Origin: Phycisphaerae bacterium
GTDB taxonomy: Bacteria > Planctomycetota > Phycisphaerae > Phycisphaerales > SM1A02
Direction: 5' to 3'
Length of the DNA stretch: 64,000 bases
Assembly (NCBI GenBank): GCA_016795035.1
Contig: JAEUIT010000054.1
Span: 1-64,000, forward strand
Positions 8,361-17,179 of this stretch are shown in pieces (the stretch's first letter is position 1; each line of letters starts with the position of its first letter). The notes below the pieces were generated by a model. It had not been told where the DNA came from. It searched no databases and worked only from the letters and a program-made list of their open reading frames with translations. Made by a program: the position numbers and the translations under genes.

Positions 8361-10562
8361 ATGCCGAGCAGCCGTCGTGTGGAAGACGTCATTCGCGGCG
8401 AGGTCGCGCCGGCGCGGACGAGCGTGGGGTACATGATCGCGATGTTCGCGGCGGCGGTGACGCTGGTGCTCGTCGTTGCAGCCTACGTCGCGCTCATCGC
8501 GCTCGTCGCCTACGGGACCTATTGGCACGCCGTCAACGACCTCGCGTGGTTTGCAGAACTCAGGCCGGGGAGAACCGGGTCATTCCGCGGCAACGCATTC
8601 CTCCTCTTCCTCCTCGTGATCGTCTACGTGGCGCCGATCGTCGCCGGGCTGATCACGATCCTCTTCATGCTGAAGCCGTTCCTCGCGCGGCCCGCCGACG
8701 AAGGATGGCCCGTGCCGCTCGATCCGCACGCGCAGCGGACGTTCTTTAGCGCCGTCGGCCGCATCGCCGCGCTCCTCGGCGCCCCCACGCCCTCGGCCAT
8801 CGAGATCGACGCCGACATCAACGCGTCGGCGCGTCTTCGGTCGATCGTCGGTCGCGATCTCATCTTGCGCGTAGGCGTTCCGCTCTTTCTCACGTTGAGC
8901 GCCCGTGACCTCCTCGGCGTCGTGGCGCATGAGCTCGGCCACTTCCGTCAGGGGACCGGCATGCGCCTCTCGAACGTGGTGTCGCGCGCGAACCGCTGGC
9001 TCCTCCGCGCCGTGTACGCCCGCGACGAATGGGACACGCTCCTCGAGGAGGCAGCCGAGAGCGAGTCGGCGTGGCTGACGATCCTCGCGAACGCGGCGCG
9101 CCTCGCGGTGTGGCTCTCGCGACGCGTCCTCTGGGTGCTTGCCCACATCGGACTCGTCGTTTCAGCCTCGCTTCTGCGCCAGATGGAGTATGACGCCGAC
9201 CGCGCGCAGGCCGCGATCGCAGGCACCGACTCGGTGGCGAGCGCCTTCCGATCGCTCGAGAGCCTCGGCGTCGGGCAGTTCAAGGCGCTGAGCCGCGTCG
9301 CCGAGGACATGCGTGCGCGGAATCTGCCCGACAACGTGCCCGCACTCGTCGCGGCCGAGAGCCGCCGCGCGAAGCCCGCGGACATCGCGCGCATGCGCCG
9401 CGCGATGGACGCCGAGAAGGGCATCACGGACGGGCTCTTCTCGTCGCATCCGTCGGAGGAGGCCCGCATCGCCGCAGTCACCGCGCTGGGACCGCCATAC
9501 TCGCCGGGCGGCGCCCTCCATCTCGACGGCCCGGCGACGCAGCTTCTCGTGGGCATTGAAGGGCTCTCGAAAGTCGTGACGATCGCGCTCTTCCGCGAAC
9601 GGCTCGGACGACGCGTCGAGAACATGACGTTTCAGCCGACCGAGGCGGTCACGCGCAAGACCGCCGTCGACGACGAACTCGGCACCGCGATCGAGCGCTA
9701 CTTCGGCTCGCCGATCCATGCACAGCGTGCGTTTCCGTTCAAGAGCGCCTTCGTCGCGCCGCCGACCGATCTCGACCGCGCGACCGCGACGCTGGCGTCG
9801 ATCGCGTCGAAGCAGCGCACCGCGGGGCGCTCGGCGAAGGCGGCGTACGACGAGTTTCACGCCGCACGCGGCCGTGTCCTGGCCGCACTCCGCGGGCAAT
9901 CCCTGCTCACTGCCGGCGTACGCTTCAAGCGCTCCGACCTCGGCTTCGATCCCGATCCCGCGTCCGCGCGTGCGGCGCTCGATCGGGCCCGCACCGAGGA
10001 GGATTTCGTCGTCTCGCGTCTCGACGAGTTCGAGTCCTTGAGCGCCGAGCGGCTCACGGCCGCGCTCGCGCTCGGCCTGCATCCGTCGATCCAGCGTTCG
10101 CTCTCGAACGCGGATTCGGTCCGCGCCATGATCAACCGCCTACCGGCGTCGCTCGTCGCGCTCGGCGACGCCCACACCGCGCTTCTCGCGGCGCACACGA
10201 CCTGGTGCCGCATGGAGGCGATCCTCGAACACGGCACGCGACGGACACCGACAAACCAGATGCGCGAGGTGGTGATGTCGCTCTCCCGCGCGCTGCACGG
10301 AGACCTGCAGCGCGTGAAGCAGGCCCTCGACGAGGAGCGCGATCCCTTCGCGCGCGGAGACATGCCGCCGACCATCGCGGCGCTTCTCATCGGCCCGTTG
10401 CCCGCGGCCGAGAATGTCCCCGCGATGGCGCAGGCACTGCATCACGCGCTCGATTCCGTCACGGAGTTCCGCACGCGCGTGCTGGGCCGACTGGTGCTCG
10501 CCGCCGAGAAGGTCGAGAAGGCGGCGCTGGGCGCGACGAGCGCCCCGCGAGAGGAGACCTGA
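8361..10562 (+). CDS. M48-family zinc metalloprotease, membrane-anchored (733 aa)
   Basis: It is a peptidase of the M48 (HtpX/Ste24-like) family, expected to cleave membrane or misfolded proteins at the cytoplasmic membrane. The HExxH zinc motif is HELGH at residues 190-194, in GVVAHELGHFRQGTG. The third ligand is the Glu of MEYDADRAQA, near residue 276. Two N-terminal TM segments (VTLVLVVAAYVALIALVAYG and FLLFLLVIVYVAPIVAGLIT) and a pair around 245-270 fit the family. The C-terminal 450 residues are helical, rich in Arg and Ala and not assigned. The start at 8361 (MPSSRRVEDVIRGEVAP) is the first ATG before the TM region; the in-frame ATG at 8190 lies in the previous gene. A possible promoter with overlapping GGTACCGTACC lies near 8285. 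The downstream genes are independent. Confidence 0.85.
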   Translation: MPSSRRVEDVIRGEVAPARTSVGYMIAMFAAAVTLVLVVAAYVALIALVAYGTYWHAVNDLAWFAELRPGRTGSFRGNAFLLFLLVIVYVAPIVAGLITILFMLKPFLARPADEGWPVPLDPHAQRTFFSAVGRIAALLGAPTPSAIEIDADINASARLRSIVGRDLILRVGVPLFLTLSARDLLGVVAHELGHFRQGTGMRLSNVVSRANRWLLRAVYARDEWDTLLEEAAESESAWLTILANAARLAVWLSRRVLWVLAHIGLVVSASLLRQMEYDADRAQAAIAGTDSVASAFRSLESLGVGQFKALSRVAEDMRARNLPDNVPALVAAESRRAKPADIARMRRAMDAEKGITDGLFSSHPSEEARIAAVTALGPPYSPGGALHLDGPATQLLVGIEGLSKVVTIALFRERLGRRVENMTFQPTEAVTRKTAVDDELGTAIERYFGSPIHAQRAFPFKSAFVAPPTDLDRATATLASIASKQRTAGRSAKAAYDEFHAARGRVLAALRGQSLLTAGVRFKRSDLGFDPDPASARAALDRARTEEDFVVSRLDEFESLSAERLTAALALGLHPSIQRSLSNADSVRAMINRLPASLVALGDAHTALLAAHTTWCRMEAILEHGTRRTPTNQMREVVMSLSRALHGDLQRVKQALDEERDPFARGDMPPTIAALLIGPLPAAENVPAMAQALHHALDSVTEFRTRVLGRLVLAAEKVEKAALGATSAPREET

Positions 10563-10717
10563 CGGCGGGCACATCCGCTCGGAGTCGTCGCCAAAGGCTG
10601 CGTTCGTCGGCCGGAAGAGCCGTGCGTCGGACGGGACTGCAACGACCAGTGGCGACGCGACCTCGCGGAAACGGTCGGACTGACCACGTTGGGGCATCCC
10701 TCGCGGAATGCGGCTCG

Positions 10718-10723
10718 TACGCT
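10718..10723 (+). promoter_or_regulatory. -10 box TACGCT of a probable leaderless promoter
   Basis: TACGCTGCCCTG leads straight into the ATG at 10730 with a 6-base gap. The 155 bases before it (10563-10717) hold one CTGCAACG word (10637) and nothing else I recognise. Confidence 0.6.
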
Positions 10724-10729
10724 GCCCTG

Positions 10730-13700
10730 ATGCCGCGACACGTCCCCTTCGCACTCGTCGTTGCAGCCATGGCCGCGACGTCCGCCGCCACCGACTCGTC
10801 GTGGATTGCGCCGAAGGACGGGCTCTTCGCCGATCCCGGCCGATGGTCGAATGGCATTCCCGGCCTCGGAGCGACGGCCATCTTCGGTGTGACGCCCGGT
10901 GGGCCGTTTACGGTCACTACGGCGAGATCGCAGGTCGTCGGCGGGCTCTCGGTCGCGAATCAGCTCGTCACTCTCGATGCGGCGGGCGGGACGTTCGTCA
11001 ACCTCGGCTCGACGAGCGTCGCTGCGTCGGACACCGACGAATCGTCGCTCGCGTTTCGACGCGGCACGTTCGTTCTCTTCGGGCCGCTCGTCGTGGGCTT
11101 CGATGCGGGCGGCGGCGGCGGCAACGCGGAGTTCGTGACGGAGAACGCGACCTTAAACGCGACGTCCGTCACCGTGGCGGACGGAACATGGGTCGTCGGG
11201 AAGATGGCGAGCCTTGAACTCGGCGCGACCATCATCGGTCAAGGCGCTGGATGCGCCGGAGAGTGGCGTGTCCATTCGGATACGACAGTGTTCGGCAAGC
11301 CGGGACTCAACTACGTCGCCTTGGGCAGCGCAGAAGGTTCAGGCACGCTGCGGATCGAGGCGGGCGTGTCGCTCTCGATCCCCCATGGTCATCTGGTGCT
11401 CGGCAATTCTGGCGATTGGACTACACCGCTGTCGGTGGGCAACGGCGTGCTTTCCTTGGCGTCAGACGCGCGCCTCGACATCGCGTCGGGCCTGGGTGTA
11501 GGAGTTGGGGGGAGCGGCAAGATCGTCTTCGACGGCGTTGGCCAGATCATCGACACGCCATCCGTCCTGATCGGGTGGTACGGCGGAAGCGGCTTGCTCA
11601 CGTTGGACGAGACGTGGACGCTTCACACGGAGTACCTCTCGATCGGATCCATGAACGGGTCCGGCACGTTCACGGTAACCGGACCGAACACCTCGCTTGA
11701 CCTCACCGGTTCCGCGCTCGCGAAGATGGCGATCGGGGACGACGGTCTCGGCTCGCTCGTCGTTGCCGACGGAGCGGTCGTTGACGTGAACGCCCTTGAG
11801 CTTCTTGGCCCTTGGTGGGTGTCACACCCCGTTCGAGTCGCGGGAGTGGCGTCGGTCTTTCTGACAAGCGGCTCGCTGCACGCGGGAGCACTCACGATCG
11901 GCGGCGATCCGCTAGACATCGCCGAGATCACGGCGACCGATGCGTCCTTCTTCGCCGCGGACTCGACCACGCTCGACGGCGGCAGTCAGAACGTGCGCCT
12001 CAACGTCGGACCCGGATCGGCGATGACGCTAGGGCACATTCATGCCACCTCGATCTCTGCGTTGCACGTGGACGTGGGGTCGGCCCTCGCCGGACCGGGG
12101 GCGACGTTCCATTGCGACGGCCTCACGCGCGAGAATCTCGCCGCCAGTCTCTCCTTCGCGCTTGGCGCAGGCGCTTCCGCCACCATCGGCTGGATCGAGG
12201 AACCGTTTGAAGTGTCCGTCGACTGGACGGTCAGCGGCAGGGACGCACCGCTTCTCTCTTTCGGCGCCCCGCACCTCCTCCGCGGCGCGCTCAACGTTGC
12301 ACTAGGGCCCGGTGGCGCTCCGCCGCCCGGCAGCGTGACGCCGCTTGCGACAGGCGTCACGCTCTGCCGCGACATCGAGACGCCGATCAAACTCGAACAG
12401 CCGACCGACGGATCGCTCTATCTGCGGGAGAACGGCACGTCGCTCGAACTCGTGCGCCCCGCGGAACGACTCGCGCTCTCGCTCGACGTCGCGTCGTCGA
12501 TCCTCGTCGGCCTCTCGAACCGCGTGCTCGTCGAGACAGTCGACGACTCCACGTTGCTCGACGTCACCGAGTTCGCGACGCTCGAGTCGAGCGATCCCAG
12601 CGTGCTATCGATCGCCGGACCGGGACTTGTGCGCGGAGTGGCTACGGGAACAGCCACGCTGACGGCGCGGCTCGGCAACGCGGTGATCGCGGAGCGGCAC
12701 ATCGATGTCGTTGTCGATCCGGCGCTCACGCCCTTCGAACTTGCGACAGGAACGGGCGACGTGCCGGTACCGGGGGGATTTGTCGTCGGCCCTTGCGCGG
12801 TTGCCGCCGACGGGAGCCGCGCGGTCTTGGCGAGCGCAGCCGCCTTGGTCGAGGAAGACGGGAACGGGATCGTCGACGTCTATCTCGTCGAACGAGGGAC
12901 GGGGTTCGTCGCGAGAGTGAGCGAGCCGCCGGGCGGCGGGGACGCCAACGGAGGGTCAAACGGCGCGGCCATCTCCCCCGACGGCCGATTCGTCGCCTTC
13001 CTTTCGAAGGCGAGCAACCTTCTCGGCGGTTCGACGAGTTTCAACCAAGTGGTCGTGAAGGACCTTTGGCTCGACACGCTTGAGGTCCTCAGCGTTGCAG
13101 CCGACGGGACGCTCGGAAACGGAGACTGCTCGAACGTCTCGCTCTCGGGCGACGGGAGATTCATCGCGTTCCAGACACTCGCGACGAATCTCTTCTCCGA
13201 CGATCCGAACGGTGAAATGCCCGACGCAGTCCTGCATGACCGCGAGACGGGAACGAGTTCGCGCATCGGACTCACGCCTTCCGGAGCGCCGCCGGCGTAC
13301 GGCGTCATTCTCGGGAACATCTCGGCCGACGGACGATGGGTCGCCTACCTTACGCGGGAACCAGTGATCGGCCGCAACGTGGTGGTGTTCGACCGCGCGA
13401 CGGGCGAACGCACCATCGAGAGCGCCGGCGTTGTGCCCGCGGACTTTTGGAGCCCATCAATCAGCGACGACGGGCGCTGGGTCTCGTTCGAGTCGCCGTC
13501 GCTCGACACCGTGCCGTGCCAGCCGTCGAACTCGGTCAATCTCGTCCATCTCCGCGATCGGGCGACCGGGGCTCTCACGATTCCGTGGCCTGCCGACATG
13601 CCTCGAGGCAACGGGAGAAGCGGCGCGGGAGTGCTGACGTCTGACGGACGCTTTCTCTTCCTTCGCCTGAAGCGATGCGGCGAGTTGTGCGTCGACCAAT

Positions 13701-14089
13701 TCGGCCCTTCGGTCGTGGGTCGACTTGAGCACGCGACCGGCGCGTTCGTCGTCGTGTCGTCGCGCGACGAAGGCCCGATCGACGACGAGAACGAGGGGAC
13801 GGTGGCCGCAAGCGCCGATGGTCGTGTCGCGCTTTTCCTCTCGAAGTCGAGGGAGTTGGTTCCGCTCTTCGGTCCGCCGCCCGTGGTGCCGCAGCCCTAC
13901 TTTCGCCGCTTCGGACCGTTGCACGGCCCGGACATCGACGGCGACGGCACGGTCGGCGCGAAGGATCTTGCCGCCCTGATCGCGGCATGGGGCGGCAACG
14001 ACGTCTCGGCCGACCTTGACGAAAACGGCATCGTCGATCCCTTCGACCTCGCGATCCTCCTCGGCGCGTGGAACGCACCCGGCGGCTAA
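10730..14089 (+). CDS. Large secreted surface protein: repeat region, Ig-like domain, TolB-like propeller, dockerin (1119 aa)
   Basis: The signal peptide is MPRHVPFALVVAAMAATSAA. Residues of about 25-560 are Gly-, Thr- and Ser-rich with repeating 'G.GTL.I..G..L' patterns, as in autotransporter-like beta-solenoid passengers (WVVGKMASLELGATI, GSGTFTVTGPNTSL). A bacterial Ig-like (BIG2-type) region follows, with SSDPSVLSIAGPGLVRGVATGTATLTA. Then come repeats of the type 'ISPDGRFVAFLS.ASNL' and 'ISDDGRWVSFES', which match TolB/WD40-like propeller blades. The last 50 residues contain two dockerin-like calcium loops, DIDGDGTVGAKDLAALIAAWG and DENGIVDPFDLAILLGAWN. It is most likely an extracellular or cell-surface protein; the ligand is unknown. 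The start is supported by the TACGCT box 6 nt upstream. Confidence 0.8.
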   Translation: MPRHVPFALVVAAMAATSAATDSSWIAPKDGLFADPGRWSNGIPGLGATAIFGVTPGGPFTVTTARSQVVGGLSVANQLVTLDAAGGTFVNLGSTSVAASDTDESSLAFRRGTFVLFGPLVVGFDAGGGGGNAEFVTENATLNATSVTVADGTWVVGKMASLELGATIIGQGAGCAGEWRVHSDTTVFGKPGLNYVALGSAEGSGTLRIEAGVSLSIPHGHLVLGNSGDWTTPLSVGNGVLSLASDARLDIASGLGVGVGGSGKIVFDGVGQIIDTPSVLIGWYGGSGLLTLDETWTLHTEYLSIGSMNGSGTFTVTGPNTSLDLTGSALAKMAIGDDGLGSLVVADGAVVDVNALELLGPWWVSHPVRVAGVASVFLTSGSLHAGALTIGGDPLDIAEITATDASFFAADSTTLDGGSQNVRLNVGPGSAMTLGHIHATSISALHVDVGSALAGPGATFHCDGLTRENLAASLSFALGAGASATIGWIEEPFEVSVDWTVSGRDAPLLSFGAPHLLRGALNVALGPGGAPPPGSVTPLATGVTLCRDIETPIKLEQPTDGSLYLRENGTSLELVRPAERLALSLDVASSILVGLSNRVLVETVDDSTLLDVTEFATLESSDPSVLSIAGPGLVRGVATGTATLTARLGNAVIAERHIDVVVDPALTPFELATGTGDVPVPGGFVVGPCAVAADGSRAVLASAAALVEEDGNGIVDVYLVERGTGFVARVSEPPGGGDANGGSNGAAISPDGRFVAFLSKASNLLGGSTSFNQVVVKDLWLDTLEVLSVAADGTLGNGDCSNVSLSGDGRFIAFQTLATNLFSDDPNGEMPDAVLHDRETGTSSRIGLTPSGAPPAYGVILGNISADGRWVAYLTREPVIGRNVVVFDRATGERTIESAGVVPADFWSPSISDDGRWVSFESPSLDTVPCQPSNSVNLVHLRDRATGALTIPWPADMPRGNGRSGAGVLTSDGRFLFLRLKRCGELCVDQFGPSVVGRLEHATGAFVVVSSRDEGPIDDENEGTVAASADGRVALFLSKSRELVPLFGPPPVVPQPYFRRFGPLHGPDIDGDGTVGAKDLAALIAAWGGNDVSADLDENGIVDPFDLAILLGAWNAPGG

Positions 14090-14133
14090 CACCGCATCAG
14101 ACCCTCTCTATCTTCCCTTTCCATTCTTCTCGC

Positions 14134-14172
14134 CCAAAACAAAGGCAGCCGACGGTCTCACCATCGGCTGCC
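14134..14172 (-). terminator. Rho-independent terminator of rplI
   Basis: Read on the minus strand, a stem GGCAGCCGA...TCGGCTGCC (14144-14172, with a further GGT/ACC pairing around CTC) is followed by a T-rich run (TTTGTTTT). It lies between the convergent genes ending at 14089 and 14201 and terminates the latter. Confidence 0.85.
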
Positions 14173-14200
14173 CTGTGTTCTGTCGTTCGATCGCTCGAAC

Positions 14201-14866
14201 TTACTTCGCGATCTTCTTCACGCCCTTGCCGCCCTTGCCGGCGTCCTTGGCGCTCGTCTCGTCGCCGGCATCCTTCGGGGCCTTCGCGGCCTTCGCCGGC
14301 TTCCCTTCGGCCTTCGCGTCAGCCGGGGCTTCGCCCTCGGCGGCTTCCGCGGTCTCGGCCTCGGCGGCCTCGCGCGCGGCGCGCTCGGCTTCCATCATCG
14401 ACTCAAGCACGCGGTCCGGCTTGACGTCGATCGTGATGTCGGCCTTGAGGTCGCGCTCGAACTGAATGAGGCAGTGATACGTGCCGATGCGGCGGAACGG
14501 CTGCGAGAGGCGCACCGCACGCATGTCGACGGCGAAGCCCTCCGCGACGAGCGCGTCGGCGATGTCGCGCTGCGTGATCGAGCCGTAGAGAAGGCCCTGA
14601 TCGTTGCAGGAGCGAACGAGAGTGATCTTGTGGTCGACGAGCTTCGTCGTCGTTTCCTCGCGGCGCTTGCGAAGGTGCGCGAGTTCCGCCTGCGCCTTCG
14701 CGCGGGCTTCCTTCAGCGACTCGATCTTCTCCGGCGTCGGGTGCTCGGCGAGCGCGTGCGGGAGGAGGTAGTTGCGGGCGTAGCCGGCACGGGCCTTGAC
14801 CACGTCACCGACGATGCCGAGGTTCTCGACGTTACGAAGAAGAAGCAATTCGATAGGACGAGCCAT
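14201..14866 (-). CDS. rplI: 50S ribosomal protein bL9 with long Ala/Lys-rich C-terminal tail
   Basis: Ribosomal protein bL9 binds 23S rRNA through its N-terminal domain. The diagnostic N-terminal signature is present: LLLRNVENLGIVGDVVKARAGYARNYLLPHALA. The central helix and the C-domain motif 'LYGSITQRDIADAL' also fit. At 221 aa it is about 70 residues longer than the usual 148; the extra tail after residue ~150 is low-complexity (AEAETAEAAEGEAPADAKAE, GKPAKAAKAPKD, ending GGKGVKKIAK). The start is MARPIELLLL, with AGGAAAGGA upstream; an earlier in-frame ATG would lie before this ribosome-binding site. The gene is alone here, without the rpsF, ssb or rpsR neighbours it often has. Confidence 0.97.
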   Translation of the reverse strand: MARPIELLLLRNVENLGIVGDVVKARAGYARNYLLPHALAEHPTPEKIESLKEARAKAQAELAHLRKRREETTTKLVDHKITLVRSCNDQGLLYGSITQRDIADALVAEGFAVDMRAVRLSQPFRRIGTYHCLIQFERDLKADITIDVKPDRVLESMMEAERAAREAAEAETAEAAEGEAPADAKAEGKPAKAAKAPKDAGDETSAKDAGKGGKGVKKIAK

Positions 14867-15073
14867 GTCGTCGTTGTCCTTTCCTGCCCACGGCAACAGG
14901 CCGCGTGGCGGGGAGTTAGGAGCCGATCGGCCGCGAGCGTCGCGACCTGACTGGCCCCAGCGGGGCGAGCCGAGCAGTATGCCAAACCTCCGGCGACAAT
15001 GCCAGCCATCGGGCGCCTGACCCGGCGCGGGCCACGGCGGCCCCCGTTTCAGGCCCTCGGAACGCCTTTCCGC

Positions 15074-16525
15074 ATGCCCCCTCGCCTCCGCAAGGATGTC
15101 GTCCTCGCCGCTAGCGCCTGCAAGACGCTCGCATGGCGAATGACGAAGGAGCCGCTCCCATCCGGAGACTCGCCGGGCGATGACCTTCGCCGCGAGGAGG
15201 GCATCGAGATCGGTCGCCGCGCCCGCGGCCTCTGGCCCGACGGCGTCCTCGTCACCGAACGCGACCCCGACGACGCGGAAGTCCGCACGAAAGAGTTGTT
15301 AGCCGCGCGCGACGTGAAGGCGATCTTCGAGGCGACGCTCGTCGACGACGGCGCCGTCGCCCGCGCCGACATCCTCGAGCGCATCACCGGCGGCTGGCGG
15401 CTCATCGAGGTGAAGTCGTCGCTCAATCCCGACGAGCACCTCGACGACCTCACGTACACCGCGAGCGTCTTCCGCGGCTCGGGCGTGCGCATCGTCTCCT
15501 ACGTGCTGTTCACGCTCGATCGCGCGTATCGCCTCGGCGACCCGGACTGGAAGCTCTTCAAGGCGCATGACCTCACGTCGGCGGTGCGCGGTCGGCTGCG
15601 CACGATCCGCTCGCTGCGCGAGAGCGTGGCGGCGACGATCCGCGCGTCGCGCGCGCCGGCGGCCATGATGGTGCCCGCATGCCGCACGTGCCCCTACTTC
15701 GCGACGACGTGCCTCGGCCACGGCATCGCGCATCCGCTCTTTGAACTGCCGCGCTCGAGCGAGAAGCTACTTTCGACGCTGTGGAACGCGGGCATCCGCG
15801 ACGTCGCCGAGGTGCCTGCGTCGGCGGAGCTCACCGCCGACCAGCGGCGCGTGCGCGACGCGATCGTCTCGGGCGAGCGGCTCGTCGACCGAGCAAAGCT
15901 CGCGCAGCGGCTCGGGAACATCGCGTCGCCGACCGCGTATCTCGACTTCGAAGCGGTCAAGACCGCGTTGCCGCTCTGGCCCGGCGTCGCGCCGCACGAG
16001 CAAGTGCTCACGCAGTACTCGATCCAGTGGCGAGCCCGCGCCGGCGCGAAGGTCTCGGAACGGTGCTTCCTCGCCCGCCACGACCGTGACGACCGCGAAG
16101 CGCTCGCGACGCGGCTCGTGCGCGACCTACGCGGGGCGGGATCGATCGTCGTCTACTCGTCGTTCGAGAAGACGATGCTGAAGGGACTCGCCGCCAAGTT
16201 CCCGCATCTCGCCCACGATCTCGACGACGTCGTCGCCCGCCTCTACGACCTGCTCGGCGCCGTGCAGCCGCAGGTCGTCTGCGATCCGCAGGCGCGCGGC
16301 CGCACGTCGATCAAGGCGGTGCTGCCCGCGCTCGTGCCGTCGATGGGCTACGACGGGCTCGCGATCGGCGACGGCGACGCCGCGCTCGCCGCGTTCGCGC
16401 GGATGGCGCAGGGTAGGCTGACGAAGGCCGAGATCGCCGCGACGCGCTCCGCGTTGCAGGAATACTGCGGCCTCGACACGATGGCGATGGTGAAGCTCCA
16501 CGACGCGCTCACGGCCCTTCTCTGA
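15074..16525 (+). CDS. Cas4-like Fe-S nuclease fused to a DUF2779 domain (483 aa)
   Basis: The N-terminal half is a PD-(D/E)XK nuclease of the RecB/Cas4 type: 'KDVVLAASACKTLAW' at the N-terminus, then D99 and the E112-V-K114 motif in GWRLIEVKSS. Four cysteines, C16, C203, C206 and C213 (CRTCPYFATTC), are arranged one N-terminal plus three C-terminal, as in the 4Fe-4S cluster of Cas4 and AddB. The C-terminal half is DUF2779, with DnaQ-like features: YLDFEAV (D291, E293), VVYSSFEKTMLKGLA and EYCGLDTMAM. It probably acts on DNA or RNA; the substrate is unknown. There is no cas gene or CRISPR nearby. The start at 15074 puts the conserved 'LRKDVVLAASAC' at the N-terminus as in relatives. The next gene begins 12 bases after its stop. 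Confidence 0.85.
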   Translation: MPPRLRKDVVLAASACKTLAWRMTKEPLPSGDSPGDDLRREEGIEIGRRARGLWPDGVLVTERDPDDAEVRTKELLAARDVKAIFEATLVDDGAVARADILERITGGWRLIEVKSSLNPDEHLDDLTYTASVFRGSGVRIVSYVLFTLDRAYRLGDPDWKLFKAHDLTSAVRGRLRTIRSLRESVAATIRASRAPAAMMVPACRTCPYFATTCLGHGIAHPLFELPRSSEKLLSTLWNAGIRDVAEVPASAELTADQRRVRDAIVSGERLVDRAKLAQRLGNIASPTAYLDFEAVKTALPLWPGVAPHEQVLTQYSIQWRARAGAKVSERCFLARHDRDDREALATRLVRDLRGAGSIVVYSSFEKTMLKGLAAKFPHLAHDLDDVVARLYDLLGAVQPQVVCDPQARGRTSIKAVLPALVPSMGYDGLAIGDGDAALAAFARMAQGRLTKAEIAATRSALQEYCGLDTMAMVKLHDALTALL

Positions 16526-16537
16526 CTTCGGACCCGC

Positions 16538-17179
16538 ATGCGACCACGCACGATCATCCTCTTCAGCGTTGCAGCCGGCGTTGCGACCACGCTCCTTACC
16601 GCGTGGATCCCATCGCTCGCGCATCCGCCGGTCGTGTCGTTCCCGGGCCTCGGCCTCGTTCCCAAGGAGCCGCTCCCCTGGATCGGCACGCCACAGAGCC
16701 GCTGGCTCGGCGAACCCGCGTGGCTTGGGACCGAAGGACACTTCGGCGTCGGCGTGCGCCGGACGTTCGGCGCGCTCGAGACGCAGAACCTCGCGTACAG
16801 CCTCGACGATCCGTCGTGGCATTACCTCATCGCCGCGGGCTGGCCCTTCGTCGCGTTCCACGGCGGCGGCCATCGAACGCCGGTGCGCGTGGAAGGCCTC
16901 GACCCGCGCGCCCCGGCCGTCCTCGAGCTTCCGACCTGGATCCCCACGCGCCAGAACCATGCACCGAGCGTTCCGATCGGGCCGCTGTGGCGCGGGCTGG
17001 CGCTCAACGTGGCGTTCTGGTCGCTCGTGATCGCCGTGCCGCTCCTCGCGTTCCGCGCGGCGCGGCGTGCCCGGCGCCGTCGCTGCGGCCGCTGCATCGA
17101 ATGCGGCTATCCGCTCGCGCCCACAGGGGCCGACGCCACGTGCCCCGAGTGCGGCGCGTCCCGTACGCTGCCCGCATGA
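16538..17179 (+). CDS. Membrane protein with C-terminal zinc ribbon (213 aa)
   Basis: Function unknown. It has an N-terminal membrane segment (IILFSVAAGVATTLLTAWI), an exported middle part of about 130 residues, a second membrane segment (LNVAFWSLVIAVPLLAFRAA) and a short cytoplasmic tail with the zinc ribbon CGRCIECGYPL...CPECGASR. The tail is a type often seen in Phycisphaerae membrane proteins and is related in form to the ribbons of the two large paralogs at 3.1-8.2 kb. It lies 12 bases after the nuclease gene. Its stop overlaps the next start (ATGA at 17176-17179), and the promoter for that next gene lies inside its last codons. Confidence 0.75.
   Translation: MRPRTIILFSVAAGVATTLLTAWIPSLAHPPVVSFPGLGLVPKEPLPWIGTPQSRWLGEPAWLGTEGHFGVGVRRTFGALETQNLAYSLDDPSWHYLIAAGWPFVAFHGGGHRTPVRVEGLDPRAPAVLELPTWIPTRQNHAPSVPIGPLWRGLALNVAFWSLVIAVPLLAFRAARRARRRRCGRCIECGYPLAPTGADATCPECGASRTLPA
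17164..17169 (+). promoter_or_regulatory. -10 box TACGCT inside the upstream gene, leaderless start
   Basis: TACGCTGCCCGC precedes the ATG at 17176 with a 6-base gap. Because it is inside the preceding gene, the downstream gene can be transcribed both from the operon and from its own leaderless promoter. Confidence 0.55.

Noticed and set aside
16952..17163. Zinc-ribbon tail gene as a frameshifted part of the DUF885 gene
   Set aside because: The zinc-ribbon protein has its own membrane segments and stop, and DUF885 begins with a proper signal peptide at the ATGA overlap.
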